Source: Diphasiastrum complanatum (taxonomy: Eukaryota > Streptophyta > Lycopodiopsida > Lycopodiales > Lycopodiaceae). Taken from it: DNA of 39,657 bases. Location: contig MU835375.1 of NCBI GenBank assembly GCA_029204225.1, positions 1 to 39,657 on the forward strand. Reading direction: 5' to 3'. Positions 1-11,400 of this stretch are shown here, piece by piece. Below the pieces are notes generated by a model that was not told the origin of the DNA, ran no database searches, and was given only the letters and a program-made list of their open reading frames with translations. Each line of letters opens with the position of its first letter. Position 1 is the stretch's first letter. The position numbers and the translations under genes are program-made.

Positions 1-39
1 TGGTAATTAAATAATTAATTAATTGATTAATTTTTTTTT

Positions 40-300
40 ACTTCCATGAATGCCAAAAACAGTGCCATGAGTGCCAAAAACAGTGATAGAAATTTCAACT
101 ATTTGTATTCCTGAGTGATACAGTGATATAGTTTAAAACAGTGAGTGCCAAAAACAGATTTTTTTTAACAGTGAGTGCCACAGATTCTATGGCAGAGTGC
201 CAAAAACAGTAGTGAAATGAGTGCCAAAAACAGTGAAATGAGGCCACAAACAGTGAAATGAGGGCCAAAAATCCATGGGAGGGGTTTTGGTGGGGCAAAG
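40..300. repeat. Degenerate short repeat, AGTGCCAAAAACAGTG words
   Basis: The word GTGCCAAAAACAGTG and shortened versions of it recur about eight times at irregular spacing, often followed by AAATGAG. No credible reading frame crosses the block. It lies at the far left of the window, inside what I infer to be intron 8 of CCT6, and belongs to the same repeat landscape that surrounds the hAT relic. Confidence 0.75.
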
Positions 301-345
301 GGTCATAAAAAAAAAATTAATTAATTACAAGAACCGTACCGCGCC
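238..345 (+). repeat. Direct repeat copy 1 (AATGAGGGCCAAAAA ... AATTAATTA ... GAACCGTACC)
   Basis: This block contains, in order, an AAATGAGGGCCAAAAA word, a G-rich stretch, an A run, AATTAATTAATT and GAACCGTACC. The same order of words recurs at 989-1080, about 0.73-0.75 kb further right. The two copies are clearly related but diverged. They define a large repeat unit that lies to the left of the hAT relic. Confidence 0.65.
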
Positions 346-718
346 TGACAATGTCTACCTCGTCCCACAGACCGGAAAGGTTGGATTGCACCATTGCGAC
401 GGAGAAAACTAGGGAAAAAATGCAGATGAAGCTAAAGCTGCAAGGATGGAACGCTGGAAAAAAAAAACAGCAGGGTACACTGTGTGAGAGACGCTGAAAA
501 TGGGCAAAGGCAGGTTCTTGCAAATCAGATGCAAGGCAGGGCGGTCTGTGGGCAAAGGGCGACGCAAATCAGACGTAATGCAGGGCAGCAAAATCAGTAG
601 CGAAGGCAGGGCAACGATCGCTGGAAAAAAACTGGGAGAGAAGAAGTGAGGGGGGCGGGTAGATTAGGTTTAAAAGAATTTGAAAAAATATTAAATATTA
701 ATTATATTAATATATTAT
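346..718. other. Non-coding, degenerate repeated words
   Basis: No gene is supported here. The words GCAAATCAGA, GCAAGGCAGGGC and CGCTGGAAAAAAA recur two or three times each between about 440 and 630, so the segment looks like a decayed tandem repeat. It ends in an AT-rich stretch immediately before the GGTACC array. Confidence 0.5.
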
Positions 719-794
719 GGTACCCGCGGTACCAGTATGGTCCCGCGGTACCGGGATCCGCGGTACCCAGTACCGCAGGGCCTATGAACCGTAC
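719..794. repeat. Palindromic GGTACC/CCGCGG array, left
   Basis: GGTACC, CCGCGG and GGATCC words, all self-complementary, are packed into about 75 bp, ending in GAACCGTAC followed by TAATTAATTA. Positions 753-767 are the exact reverse complement of 4671-4685 on the other side of the hAT relic (15 bp). The GC-rich palindromes sit abruptly in AT-rich DNA. Confidence 0.75.
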
Positions 795-870
795 TAATTA
801 ATTAGTTATTATTTTTGTTCCTACCCCCCAAAAACAACTTAAAAATATGCAAAAAAAAAGGCCAAAAAAA

Positions 871-940
871 GTCTGTGTCTGTGAAATCTGTAAAATCTGT
901 CTCTGTCTTCTATGAAATCTGTGAAATCTGTGTCTGTGGA
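871..940. repeat. Short tandem repeat, CTGTGAAAT words
   Basis: Runs of GTCTGTGTCTGTGAAATCTGTAAAATCTG and related words repeat with a period near 10 bp. No coding signal is seen. Confidence 0.6.
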
Positions 941-988
941 TTTTTACAGTTCTATTTTACAGTTCAAATTATCATAAACAACCCAAAA

Positions 989-1080
989 ACTGTAAAATGA
1001 GGGCCAAAAACTCTTTTGCGGGGAAGTTGGCAAAAAAAATAAAAATTAATTAATTAATTGCAGGAACCGTACCACGGTTC
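989..1080 (+). repeat. Direct repeat copy 2 (AATGAGGGCCAAAAA ... AATTAATTA ... GAACCGTACC)
   Basis: This is the second copy of the block at 238-345. It carries AAATGAGGGCCAAAAA, a G-rich stretch, an A run, four TTAA-type repeats and then GAACCGTACCACGG. It leads straight into the GAACCG array at 1063-1124. Confidence 0.65.
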
Positions 1081-1124
1081 AATGAACCGTGATACGGTTC
1101 CTTCCACGGTTCTGGGAACCGTGG
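1063..1124. repeat. GAACCGT/ACGGTTC palindromic array, left
   Basis: GAACCGT and its complement alternate five or six times in about 60 bp. The 18-bp word at 1064-1081 is the exact reverse complement of 4982-4999. In the forward direction the block also resembles 4967-5019, including the following CTATGAT and GCATG words, so the hAT relic is flanked by related copies. Confidence 0.75.
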
Positions 1125-1221
1125 GTCCTATGATATTATGACATGCATGCATGAGTACATTGTCATATTATTTTGTTCTGTCATTATTCCATAGTACCCA
1201 CGGTTCTCAGAACAGTGAACC

Positions 1222-3989
1222 GACAAGTCCAACAAGAACGGACAGAAGATCGTGCGCTGCCGATACTGTCTCGTCGAATTTGCTGCATTTCTCACTCGCC
1301 TTAAAGGCCATCTACTTGGTGCACGCGCCAAAAATGGTGCCACCTTAAATGCTGCCCTGTGGCAGCATGACCGTCCCCAACAGGCAACGACTACTGGACA
1401 CCTATGGGCCGCGGCTCGTGGCGGGGGAGAACACCATTTCGGAGGGCATTCTCCGATTTTTGCACCGCTCCTTATGTGGCTGACCCAGAGTTGCTGCCTG
1501 CTTGGCTGGCATGCACGAGGAGAGCGAGTGCATCCTCCTCCAGTCCCTTTGCCCCTCATCCCCCTCAGACAGTTCCGCCACAACGCACCCCCATCTCCTC
1601 AGATTCCGGTGGATCCCGTCCCATCGCGTCCGCCAGTTGCGTCCGCCAGTTGCCACTGCGGTTCCACCTCTACGTCTTGTTGCTCGCACGCCCCCGGTTT
1701 ACGACTTTCTCATGGACTCTCCGCCACCCGAGCAGGCCCAGGATGCTACTGCTGATGCCTTCGAGGATGTGGAAGAGATCCCTTCTTCCTTCCCTTCTCA
1801 TCCGGATGACCTCCTCAGCCAACAGTTTTCGTACCCCATGCCAAATGTTGCCCCTCCACCAGTGCACCCCACCTATGCTGCTGCACCCATTCCTGCCAGT
1901 GCATCCCACTCTCCCCATTCCACGTCTACAGCCGATGCATCCACCAATGCCCAGCCTGTCGCGTCATCGTCCATTCCCGTCACGGTTGGTGCACCGTGCT
2001 GGAGGTCCACCACCCGTCGCCCACCAGGTAGAGCCCTTGTGCAGCAAACCATTTGCGGCGCGCATCAGCCGCACATGGACAGAGAGGCCACACAGGTCGT
2101 GGCCAGTTTGATTTACGAGCTGAACCTACCTTTTGCCATCACCGATTATGAGCCCTTCAGAAGGGCATTCCGCCTTGCACAGTCTGTCAGCCCTGGCTGG
2201 AGAGTCCCTGGTTTGGAGGTTGTCCGCACACACATGCTGAGAGATAGGGTTGAGTCCTTGTCTAGAGAGATGGAGCCTCTACGCCGCCACTGGGCCACAT
2301 ATGGATGTAGCATCATGTTCGATGGCTGGACTGATGTCAGGAGGAGGCCGATCCTCAACATCTTGGTCTCCAGCTGCATGGGTACACAATTTTTGAGAGC
2401 CGTGGATTGCAGTAGGGGGGGGAGAGTCATATCTGCAGATTTCATGTGCGATGTCATTAGGTCTTCCATACTGTCCATACGCCCCCAGCATGTCGTTACG
2501 GTGGTGACGGACAATGCCACCAACTGTATTTAGATGGGCGTCCTACTAGAGGCCGAGTTCCCTCACATCGTCCATACCCCCTGTGCGGCGCACAGCATAG
2601 ACCTTCTCATGGGGGACATAGGTGCACTTCCCTAGGTTAGAGCCATCGTCCGTGAGGCCCTCTTCCTAGTGACTTTTGTCACCAGAAAGAGGAGTGTTCT
2701 TGCCATGTTCCGGGTGTTCAGCCATCTGGACCTCCGTAAGCCAGCCCCCACACGCTTTGCATTTGACTTGGTGGTCATCGACCGTCTGATCAGGTGTAGG
2801 GCGCAGCTTCTACAGATGGTTGCCAGTGATCTTTGGCGTGCCAGTACGTTTCAGCACACTGAGGATGGGGAGCACTTTTCTTCCACGGTGAGGGGAGACC
2901 AGCTCTGGAGGGATGCACAAACATTGTCAGCACTGCTTCGACCACTCTACATTGTGCTCCGCATGGCTGACAGCGAGGGGTCGACACTTGGACTTGTATA
3001 TGAGCTCATGGACTGGATTGGACAGTTCCTGCAGTTGCCCATCTTGCAGCCAGAGAGGTAAGCAGTATAGTAATGTTATTGGCCTTTATCTTTTTAGTAA
3101 TTGCTAGTTTGTTTTGCTGTCAGTGTTAAGTTTTTTCGTAATGCCCTAAACCACATGCCTCTCATTTGCAGGATGACAGAGCTGAAGTTCATATGAGAGA
3201 CGCGGTGGAACTACTTCCACAGGAGTATCCACAGCGTTGCACACATGCTGCATCCCCTCTTCCTCTCTCCGACACAGATCGCAGACAGGGAGCTCGAGGC
3301 CAATTGGCTTCAGTACATTCACAGGGTGGGTCCACACATAGGTTTGGATCCTAGCAAGCTCATGGAGGAGCTCGCTGCATTTCGTTTCGGCATGGGCACG
3401 TTCGGCCACCCAGCTGCTCAGGATCCAAAGAGGAGGCAGCTTCCCATTACCTGGTGGACCATGTTCGGTAGCACCTATCCATCCATACAGCGTCTTGCAC
3501 TGCGTGTCCTTTCTCAGGTATGCATCTCATTTCATCCTCCATTGCTGTGTTTCGTTGACCTTCCACCCATGCACATGTGCTGAAGCATTTCATTGCATGT
3601 ACCACAGGACTGCGCGACCTACGTGTGTGAGCGTAATTGGAGCACATGGGCACTGATTCACACGAGGAGAAGAAACCGGTTGTCAGTGAGTCAGTTGGAG
3701 CGGTTGGTGTTCTGTAGCACCAACGCACGTCTCGCCAGGAGACTTCCGACCATTACGAGCACATTGCAGGTGATTAGCTATTCTCCCATACCATGTTGGT
3801 TGACTCCTAGTACGTTGGTTTCATTTCTTCATAAAGTTGTCTCTCTGACATGCAAATTTTAAAACTGGCAGACGAAGATATCTGATTTGGAGCGCCAGGT
3901 TGACTTGCCTACGGACAGCACCCATCCCATGCCTGCAGATGACCTGGGCACACAGTTGATGGCAGAGAGAGAGAGAAGGAGCTTGCCGA

Positions 3990-4034
<45 letters not shown>

Positions 4035-4203
4035 GCTTGAGCACAGAGAGCCCCCATTGTATGAGGCAAATGAGCCAGTGTCAGAGGATGAGCATGATGA
4101 GGATGAGCCCATTCGGGTTGTAATTGCCAGATCAGAGAGGGATGAGGTAGATGATACATGTGCAGGGCACACGCCACGGGCAGGGGTCACAAGTGCATCA
4201 CGT
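1222..4203 (+). pseudogene. hAT-family transposase relic (BED finger, DUF659, C-terminal dimerisation region)
   Basis: A BED-type zinc finger start (CRYC, then RLKGHL) is readable from about 1246 in one frame. A proline-rich linker follows, then in another frame (from 1502) a DUF659/hAT core with MFDGWTD near 2320 and VVTDNATNC near 2500. Three introns fit GT-AG rules with phase kept: 3058-3171, 3518-3607 and 3770-3871. Exon 3 (3608-3769) carries the hAT C-terminal signature ERNWSTW followed by RRRNRL. Defects are a frame change between the finger and the core, in-frame stops at 2531, 2633 and 3194, and a frame change in a short GA run near 3975, after which an acidic, charged tail is read to about 4200. 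Two of the stops look like C-to-T decay (CAG to TAG, CGA to TGA). It is a dead copy of a cut-and-paste transposase. Terminal repeats and an 8-bp target duplication could not be fixed. Confidence 0.85.
3993..4029. repeat. (GA)18 microsatellite in the hAT last exon
   Basis: An uninterrupted GA run of 37 bases encodes alternating Arg-Glu in the frame that also yields the acidic tail (EDEHDEDE). A shorter GA run lies 20 bases upstream and marks the likely point of the frame change. Confidence 0.9.
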
Positions 4204-4335
4204 GCTCGCTTGCTCTCTCATTGTCTATCACTAGCTCTCTCACAGCCTTTGAAAATGCCGACCACAATGGCATTGTGAGTGCCTATTTATCCCCACAGCC
4301 TGATTGGCCATGTGGATCCCCATCATCCATCCATG

Positions 4336-4515
4336 TGCCTCTATACATGCCCCCATGTGATGCTCCCCCTCTGTGTTGGTCTCCCATTGGCCCCATGGTC
4401 TGCTCACCCACAGTGCCCATATGCCTCTGTACCTGCCCCCATGTGATGCTCCCCCCCTGTGTTGGTCTCCCATTGGCCCCATGGTCTGCTCACCCACAGT
4501 GCCCATGTGCCACTG
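4336..4515. repeat. 86-bp tandem repeat, two copies plus a partial third
   Basis: A unit beginning TGCCTCTATACATGCCCCCA at 4336 recurs at 4422 and starts again at 4508, giving a period of 86 bp. The first two copies are nearly identical. The unit is C-rich on this strand and open in several frames, but no protein family is recognisable. It lies just beyond the end of the hAT coding remnant. Confidence 0.85.
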
Positions 4516-4659
4516 CACCAGTCCCCTACACCATGTACTGTACCCTCTTTTTTTACACCCAGTACCCCTTTTTTTTTCCATTTTTTTGTCCTTTTTTGGT
4601 AAGTAATAGGCAAAAAAAAATTATTAAATATATTAAAAATATATATATATATTAAAAAT

Positions 4660-4742
4660 GGTACCGCCCTGGTACCGCGGATCCCAGGGCGGTACCGTAC
4701 CGACGGTACCATACCAGCGATACCAGGGGGTACTATGGTACG
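4660..4742. repeat. Palindromic GGTACC/CCGCGG array, right
   Basis: Five or more GGTACC or GGTACCG words with a CCGCGG-type core and GGATCC sit in 80 bp. The block mirrors the array at 719-794, with an exact 15-bp inverted match (4671-4685 to 753-767). It directly follows an (AT)-rich run and abuts the GAACCG array. Confidence 0.75.
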
Positions 4743-5019
4743 GTTCACCACGGTTCCCCCTTAAATTTTCTGAGAACCGTACGGTTCATTGTACGGTTCT
4801 CAGAACCGTGGTGAACCGTACACGGTTCATTAATTCACCACGGTTTTGAGAACCGTACGGTTCTCATAGAAATTTAGCTGGAACCGTGGTGAACCGTACA
4901 GTATATAATTAATGAATTAATTTTTTATTTTTTCTTAGTCATTTATATTGATTTATTAATTATGATGAACCGTACCATTCATGAACCGTGGTACGGTTCA
5001 CCCCACGGTTCTGAGAACC
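4741..5019. repeat. GAACCGT/ACGGTTC palindromic array, right
   Basis: GAACCGT and ACGGTTC occur about fifteen times, in two clusters (4741-4899 and 4967-5019) separated by an ATTAATGAATTAA stretch. Positions 4848-4865 form a perfect 18-bp palindrome (GAGAACCGT then its complement). Positions 4773-4786 form a 14-bp one. The transcript of either strand could fold extensively. No coding potential is seen. Confidence 0.8.
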
Positions 5020-5343
5020 AAAAACTATGATGCATGTATGTTAACTAAATGCAAGAGAAAAATGATAACTATGTGTTAAATACATGTGAGCAAATATTCC
5101 TAGAAGATAACAGATTTCTAAAATATTCGTAAGTAGATCATAATCTACAAATGTCTACTGATTGTTATTTCGCTTTTAACAGATTAAAACATCATGCATC
5201 TACCTTGATAGTCACTTCATTGTTATCACAAAGTAGCACAAAAGTTTGTTTAAGCAGAGACCATTGAAAAGGACTACATTGAGAACACTTATATTTCTTT
5301 ATACACATGAAAGATGATCAGAAGTTACCAACAAATTACTCAC

Positions 5344-5458
5344 TTTCTTTTTTAAAGCAATTATTTTTTTCACTTTCTCGTCGACTTGCCTTCTCTCAGC
5401 TGCAACCATTTTTTCTCTTTGTTCAGCATCGTGATAGAAAAATCCAGCATTGATTTCA
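5344..5458 (-). CDS. CCT6: CCT6 exon 8 (to residue 283), last exon in the window
   Basis: The acceptor is GATGCAG. The exon completes Ser and encodes [17 protein letters not shown], then the charged helix [18 protein letters not shown]. The donor AAA/GTGAGTAA is a near-consensus splice site. Reading through it would meet a stop within about 20 codons, so splicing to an exon beyond position 1 is the likely outcome if the gene is functional. Confidence 0.9.
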
Positions 5459-8400
5459 CTGCATCAATTTTATATGTAGACAACAAAGTTATAGGAGAAA
5501 CATATTGAATATTTTATCAAGAGTTTTTTAACTGGAGTTTACTTGCTCAATTTCTATGCTGATAATGGAACCATTCCATTATTGCAAGAGCCTAAAAAAG
5601 CACTCGGGTCCTTCCAGAAAGTACTGAAAATGACCGCAACATCCAATTTGAAATTCTAGTGGATAATTGTTCTTAATCATAAGAAGACATAGCAACTTGG
5701 TCAACCTATTGTTCCGAGAAATACTTCTACAAAACTTATTCAGAATTCTGGTTTTAATCTGTTGTAGCAAGTCAGAGTGCTACAGCTAAAAATAGTGTTG
5801 CAAGAGAAAACTACCCAAACAACATATAAGCACAAAAGACACACAGAACATCATTCAGTATCTATGAATGGCTAATACCTCTTCTCATACTCCAGGGAAA
5901 CATTACAAGTTAGAATGTAGCAGTTTTCAGCACGCTTTTTCATGTCCGGATGACGAGCTCCATGGTCAAGAACCAACCCTTCCACCTTAGTCAGATGAAA
6001 CACCAGATCAGCTCATACGATTTGAAAATGTAATTTTTAAGTTACAAAGCTGTGACACATCATCCAAAACTTCAATAAGGTCAGCTCCATGAAAAGTTGT
6101 GGAGAAGACTCCAAGTATACAGCAATTCAGCTAATGATGATAGATTTCGTGCTAACTTTACTTCTTGGTCAAGCATAGACAAGGACTGCAACAACTGCTA
6201 CTATTAACTATTATTGTTAGCTAGGAACTACAATCAAGGTCAAATATAAGGAAGCATCTTAATCTAAGTGATACATTGCAAGCATGGTGGTTCCCTCTAG
6301 ACGTGGCATTGCAAAAAACTTCCCTCCATTTTCACAATAGCATTCTTCATATGAAATTTAACTACCACTGACCAGGATGACCTAAAAGTTCTCAAAAATC
6401 CAAGAGAGAGTAGACATGCATTTAACACGTGATCCAGTATGCAAAATGCTGCTCATTTGAGATGTCCAGGTTAGAGGAATGTACTGCCCAGAAAGATCTC
6501 ACTGGGAATATTCCAAACAGTAATTCATAGTTATTCAATGAAACAGTCTAACCTTCTAGTTCAAGTCCTATAACTTACTTAATCGATATTTACCAAAATT
6601 TGTTGATTATTTTCACCAAAATCACATTAACAACTGGGTGAATTTTGGTTTTCACTGTGAGCTTCTTGGGCACTTATCTATTGTACAATATGCACCATAT
6701 CTGGCCAATTCTGCTCATAATAGGCATTTATCCAGTGAAAACTAGCACTACATGAAATGAGAAGCTATCCACTAAAAGCTGCACAGTCAAGAGTAGTTTT
6801 GGATAAAGTGACTCAATGACCAACATTTCGATGCTTTGGGCCCAAAATACTCTATTTAGGTGTTGTCAGCCAAATAACCTCTAAAATCAATCAATACATG
6901 TTTATTCTTCCATAATTAGCAGCCCACTTTCCTCTACGATTGGCACAAAACACTCAAAACAATGATGTTCCTGAATTTTCTAATTCAGCTTTTTGCTTTG
7001 ATATTCTAATCTTGCTAATAAGAAGTTGCAACATTTTACTTGTGTAAGGAGGAGTTATATGAATGGCACTCCTATGAAGTTACTACACATGTTCATGCAG
7101 ATCTATACAGAGCTCTGAAAAAGGAACAAGTAACTTATGCATGAATACTTTATAGCCTCTTTTCAGAACTTTAGAATAAATTGTGGGTACAAAATCTAGA
7201 GACCCTGTAGTTTCGGCTGAAACTGTTGCATCCACCATTGCGGAATATACTTCTTGGTACTTACAGAAACGGGCAGAATAAACAAACAGTTGCATTGAGA
7301 TTCATAGCAATTTGCAAAACATATACCATAGAAAAGTGACAAGAATGAATCACGGACTTATTACCAGGCGACTGTCTATGTCAAACTTGTGTCTCATGTG
7401 CATAATCTCGACCATGAACAGATCCAAAGCCTCCTCTGGCTTCCTAATACAAAGAACCTGAAGGCAAAATCCAAAATTATGATTTTTCAACTTTGGCAAG
7501 TCGTACCTTTTCATGAATGTTTACTTACTACTTATTCAGAAAGAAATTACTTGAAATCTAACATCAACCCACTACTCGTGTTATCCATTTATGATAATCA
7601 AATGGTGATACTTATTCAGAAAGAAATTAGAAGTGTCATAACTCAAGCTCAAATATGAAGTGATAGGAAGAGCAACGCAGATAACCACGAACAAATCTAA
7701 GCAATGTAAACAGCTTCATACACCCTCTTCACATGGCAAGAAAACCATTTGGGCACACAAATACAAACTACAATGGTTATTCCTAATGTACATCCTCGTC
7801 TCTAGGGAGGGAAACATCAAAGCACCATGCTCTTTTCCCACAAACGTACACTTGCCCATATCAAGGACGTGAAATCTGCTAAAAAAAAGCCTTTTAACGT
7901 ATCTTGTACATAGGGAGCCCGCTTTTCATGAAACTACTGATACTTCTATCTACTTGCATGGTGTTTATAGTCGATACACTGGCTTGGTATGACTATAAAC
8001 AATAGTCTTCTTTTTAACATATGGATTCATGTAATTTTCATAATGTTTGTTTAAACCCATATGGGGCAAGATTCCAAGAGTGGCAACTTGCTTTTTGATT
8101 TCCTCTATTATCCCCACTTACAGTTTCACATGAAGTTTTTGATTAACAAAGGTCTCATGAATTATGTGATTTTCCTTTGGTAAAAAGCAAGTAATATCAC
8201 AATGCAAGAGTATCTCATCAACATTATGGACAAAACCAGGTAGAACATGTTTAGCATTTTTTCAGCTTCCAGAAATTGGTGCTAGGCAAGTGGCAAGAAC
8301 TCCAAATGACCGAAATAAAGGCCAATAGAGAAGAAAAGCAAAGGGCAGGATGGCAAGGCCAAGATGGAAGAGAGCTGCTGGAAGTGAAGGTCCAAGAGAA

Positions 8401-11400
8401 GGTGGCTGGAAGGGATAGGAAGAGCAAGAGGAAACAGGATACAAGACAGGTGGGAAACTTTGCTATTTAGACGGCATAATTTCGACCATAATTGCATAAA
8501 TACATTTCTTTGAATTACGGGTTTTCAAACATTCCATAATTCAAATAGCAAGGGTTTGGAATGTCATTTGAGGCAACTAGGGAAATACCTGATCAGAGAA
8601 CATACCCTTGCATCTGAAATGATTACTAAAGATCATTTTGCCATTATATAGCAAAGTTGTGAACTTAAGCCTCTTGAGTTAAAGGATGGAATATTAAAGG
8701 TTCAGAATCAAAGCATTTCCAAAAAAATACTTCAAAGAATTGACTTTGTAAGCTTACAGCATCAACGATAATATTTGTCAACTGGTCTGCTAGCACCTCA
8801 TGCACCTGTCAACATACAACCAATCAACAACACCAACCAAGGCTCCTTGCCTAATTTTCCACATGTATGCTTCCTCAATCTCAAAAAAAATTATCAAGAA
8901 AGACGCAACCTTGGCCCTTTATGTACTTTTCAATAATTGAAGATATGAACTGACAAGGTTCATGATCACCTTGGTTCTTAAAGTAGTCCGAGCTACCATT
9001 TTCAAAATCTCCTTATCTGGTGAGTTCCCAATGGCTACAGGAGTTTTGAAGCTTTCGAGAAATTTAAGTGTGGCCACCTTTGCAATGTCAAACCCATCAA
9101 CCAGCACCCTCGGATGCATACCTGTCCAGCAAGATGTTCAGGTAATTTTAATACAAACCGTCATGGGTGTCATAAAGCGACAAAACAATATACAGCGATA
9201 TTGAAATAGTATCCCATACACAGCATACCTTCACTGATAAAACGCTCGGACTGCTTCATCAACTCCCCTATGACTAAAACTGTGGATGTTGTACCATCGC
9301 CACTAATATCATCTTGAGCAACAGCCGTCCGTGCGATCATAATGGCTGTGGGATTTTGTATTTGCTAATTTTAACAGGGTAAATGTAAAATCAGGACAAA
9401 TTTGTTAAACATAAGCCATGCGATAAGTCAGTTTTCATGCAGGGAAATCATCGATAGCAAATTTCTTAGCCTTCAAGCATAGACAAAGAACGCGGGCAAA
9501 CTTTGATACTTGTCAAATGCTGCCCAGCCACTGTACCAAGAACTATGCATATCATTCCTAAAGCAACTCAAATAATCAATCTGCCATCCGTCACAAACAA
9601 CTATGCTGCAAAAAATTTAAAACTTATCGTGAGCCAGTATAACAGATGCTTGTAACAAACTAAATCGCAAGCCCAAGCCAAAAAAATAGGTTGGAATATC
9701 AAGATATGCCAAAGTAGAGCATGACCTGCTTAGTGTCTGCAGCCAAAATATTTTTTCAAGTTGAATTATGACAACGACAAAGTTGTTTCAAAGATTTTTT
9801 ATATTTCAAACGCAATGGCAAAAACAGGGTCTAGTCGTATTGGTTGTCCCATTTGTTGATTGGATGGAACCATACAGAGGCTCAAAACCATTGTACGCCT
9901 CATTTCTGCAAGTGGTAGTTCTCCTGCCTCATTTCTGCAAGTAGTAGTTCTCCTGAACTGTGCAATACTAGGAAAACGAGCATTTGCCAGGCTCTTCCCC
10001 TTTTAGCTAGTACATCTAGTGCTTCCAGGCTTTTCTTCTTTGTCACTCAGGATTTCCAACCATCAAATGTTGTTACAGTCATATTGACGATTCACTGCCA
10101 TTATCTTAACTGTAATCATGTAACCAAAGCACTCAAGGAATCGTTCATTTACAGAACTTATGTGATAGACAGGGACATTTATATTGACCACTGGTCCACA
10201 ATTGTCACTAGTTGCCAAGTGTGCATAATATTTGGGGCCTTGCATCTGTCATTCATTATTTGGCATTTATGAGTGCCTTAGTATGGCTGTTATTGACATT
10301 TGGGCCAAAGCCCTAACTTGTGGGCTTAGGTACCATAAATAAGCCTTGGGCCTCATTACAAATGATTGACTAGCTCATTACCGTGTGGCTCTTACCTTGA
10401 ATTAGCTTCGGTTTGGCATCAATTAGCTCAGGTAAATCAACTTATTTTCAGCAGATTATTGTGGTAATCATGGTGTTCCATTGATTATGCTATTTCCCAG
10501 CACTTTATCAGTATAATTGCACTCTTCTCTCTATTCTGTGTTCTTCATATTGTTATTTTCATAACCAGTTATCAGAGATATTGATGAGTTAAGACTTACG
10601 GTCACATGCTGCAGTGTGGAGATCCATATTCTACAGGCTTCTTTTTGGTATGGCGCTTAAACTGATTTGCAGAACTCTTTGTTTTGGGGAGAAGCCTTGT
10701 TTCTTGTTTTTTATCTTGTTTTCTCCACATTGCTAAGTTCTCATTATGTTCGAATTTCTGTATTCCTTGCTGCTATGCACTAAAAATTTTGTAGCAAGCT
10801 TTACATTCTAAGTAAGATAATATCATGGCCACTAGTACCTCCTTTGGGTCATTAAATTTCTCTCAAGAGGCTCCATGGAATTTTGAATAGTGCCAGTCTC
10901 CATATTTAGGTCTTCTATCTTACCGATTCATTCCAATTTTTAGCAGCAAACCACCAAAATCTAAACCTTTTGAATTTGTGAGATTCATAGGTTGCCAAGG
11001 TGACCAAGGTCTATCATATAAATACCTCACATGTGGGAGGAACAATGCCATCTTTCTCCACTTTCTTCCACTGGTGTCAAGCAAATTCCTATAGGCTATA
11101 TGTGGCTTCAACAACTTTTCCTGATTGTCTTAAAAACCACACATTTAAAAAAGCTTTATCCCACTTCTATAACCAATTTTCTACCATATCAAAGGTTTGC
11201 ACTACAATTGCAAGAATACTTCGGCAGCTTCAAAACATTAATGGGAGGCAACTTCCAATTCTTCACAACAAGTTCCACTTCTCTTTCGTTTAATATTCGC
11301 TCCATAGGCATCACTAATATTCCACTTACTCATTTAGGGTCCTTGCCAGGTTTTCCAAACTTTCATTGTTCAAAATTTCAATTAGGCATGGCCTCCTTAG

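Noticed and set aside
1404-2111. 235-codon plus-strand frame rich in Ser/Pro/Arg
   Set aside because: It is a shadow of the hAT transposase frame in GC-rich sequence with no domain.
4240-4751. Minus-strand frames with repeated Trp/Gly/His-rich segments
   Set aside because: They follow from the 86-bp tandem repeat; no start context, homology or flanking gene supports them.
7083-7295. 70-codon minus-strand frame in CCT6 intron 6
   Set aside because: Exons 6 and 7 join in phase without it, and it has no match to CCT proteins.
8919-9119. 66-codon frame starting at [10 protein letters not shown] as an independent small gene
   Set aside because: Its first 50 codons are CCT6 exon 4; the rest is intron read-through past the donor at 8969.
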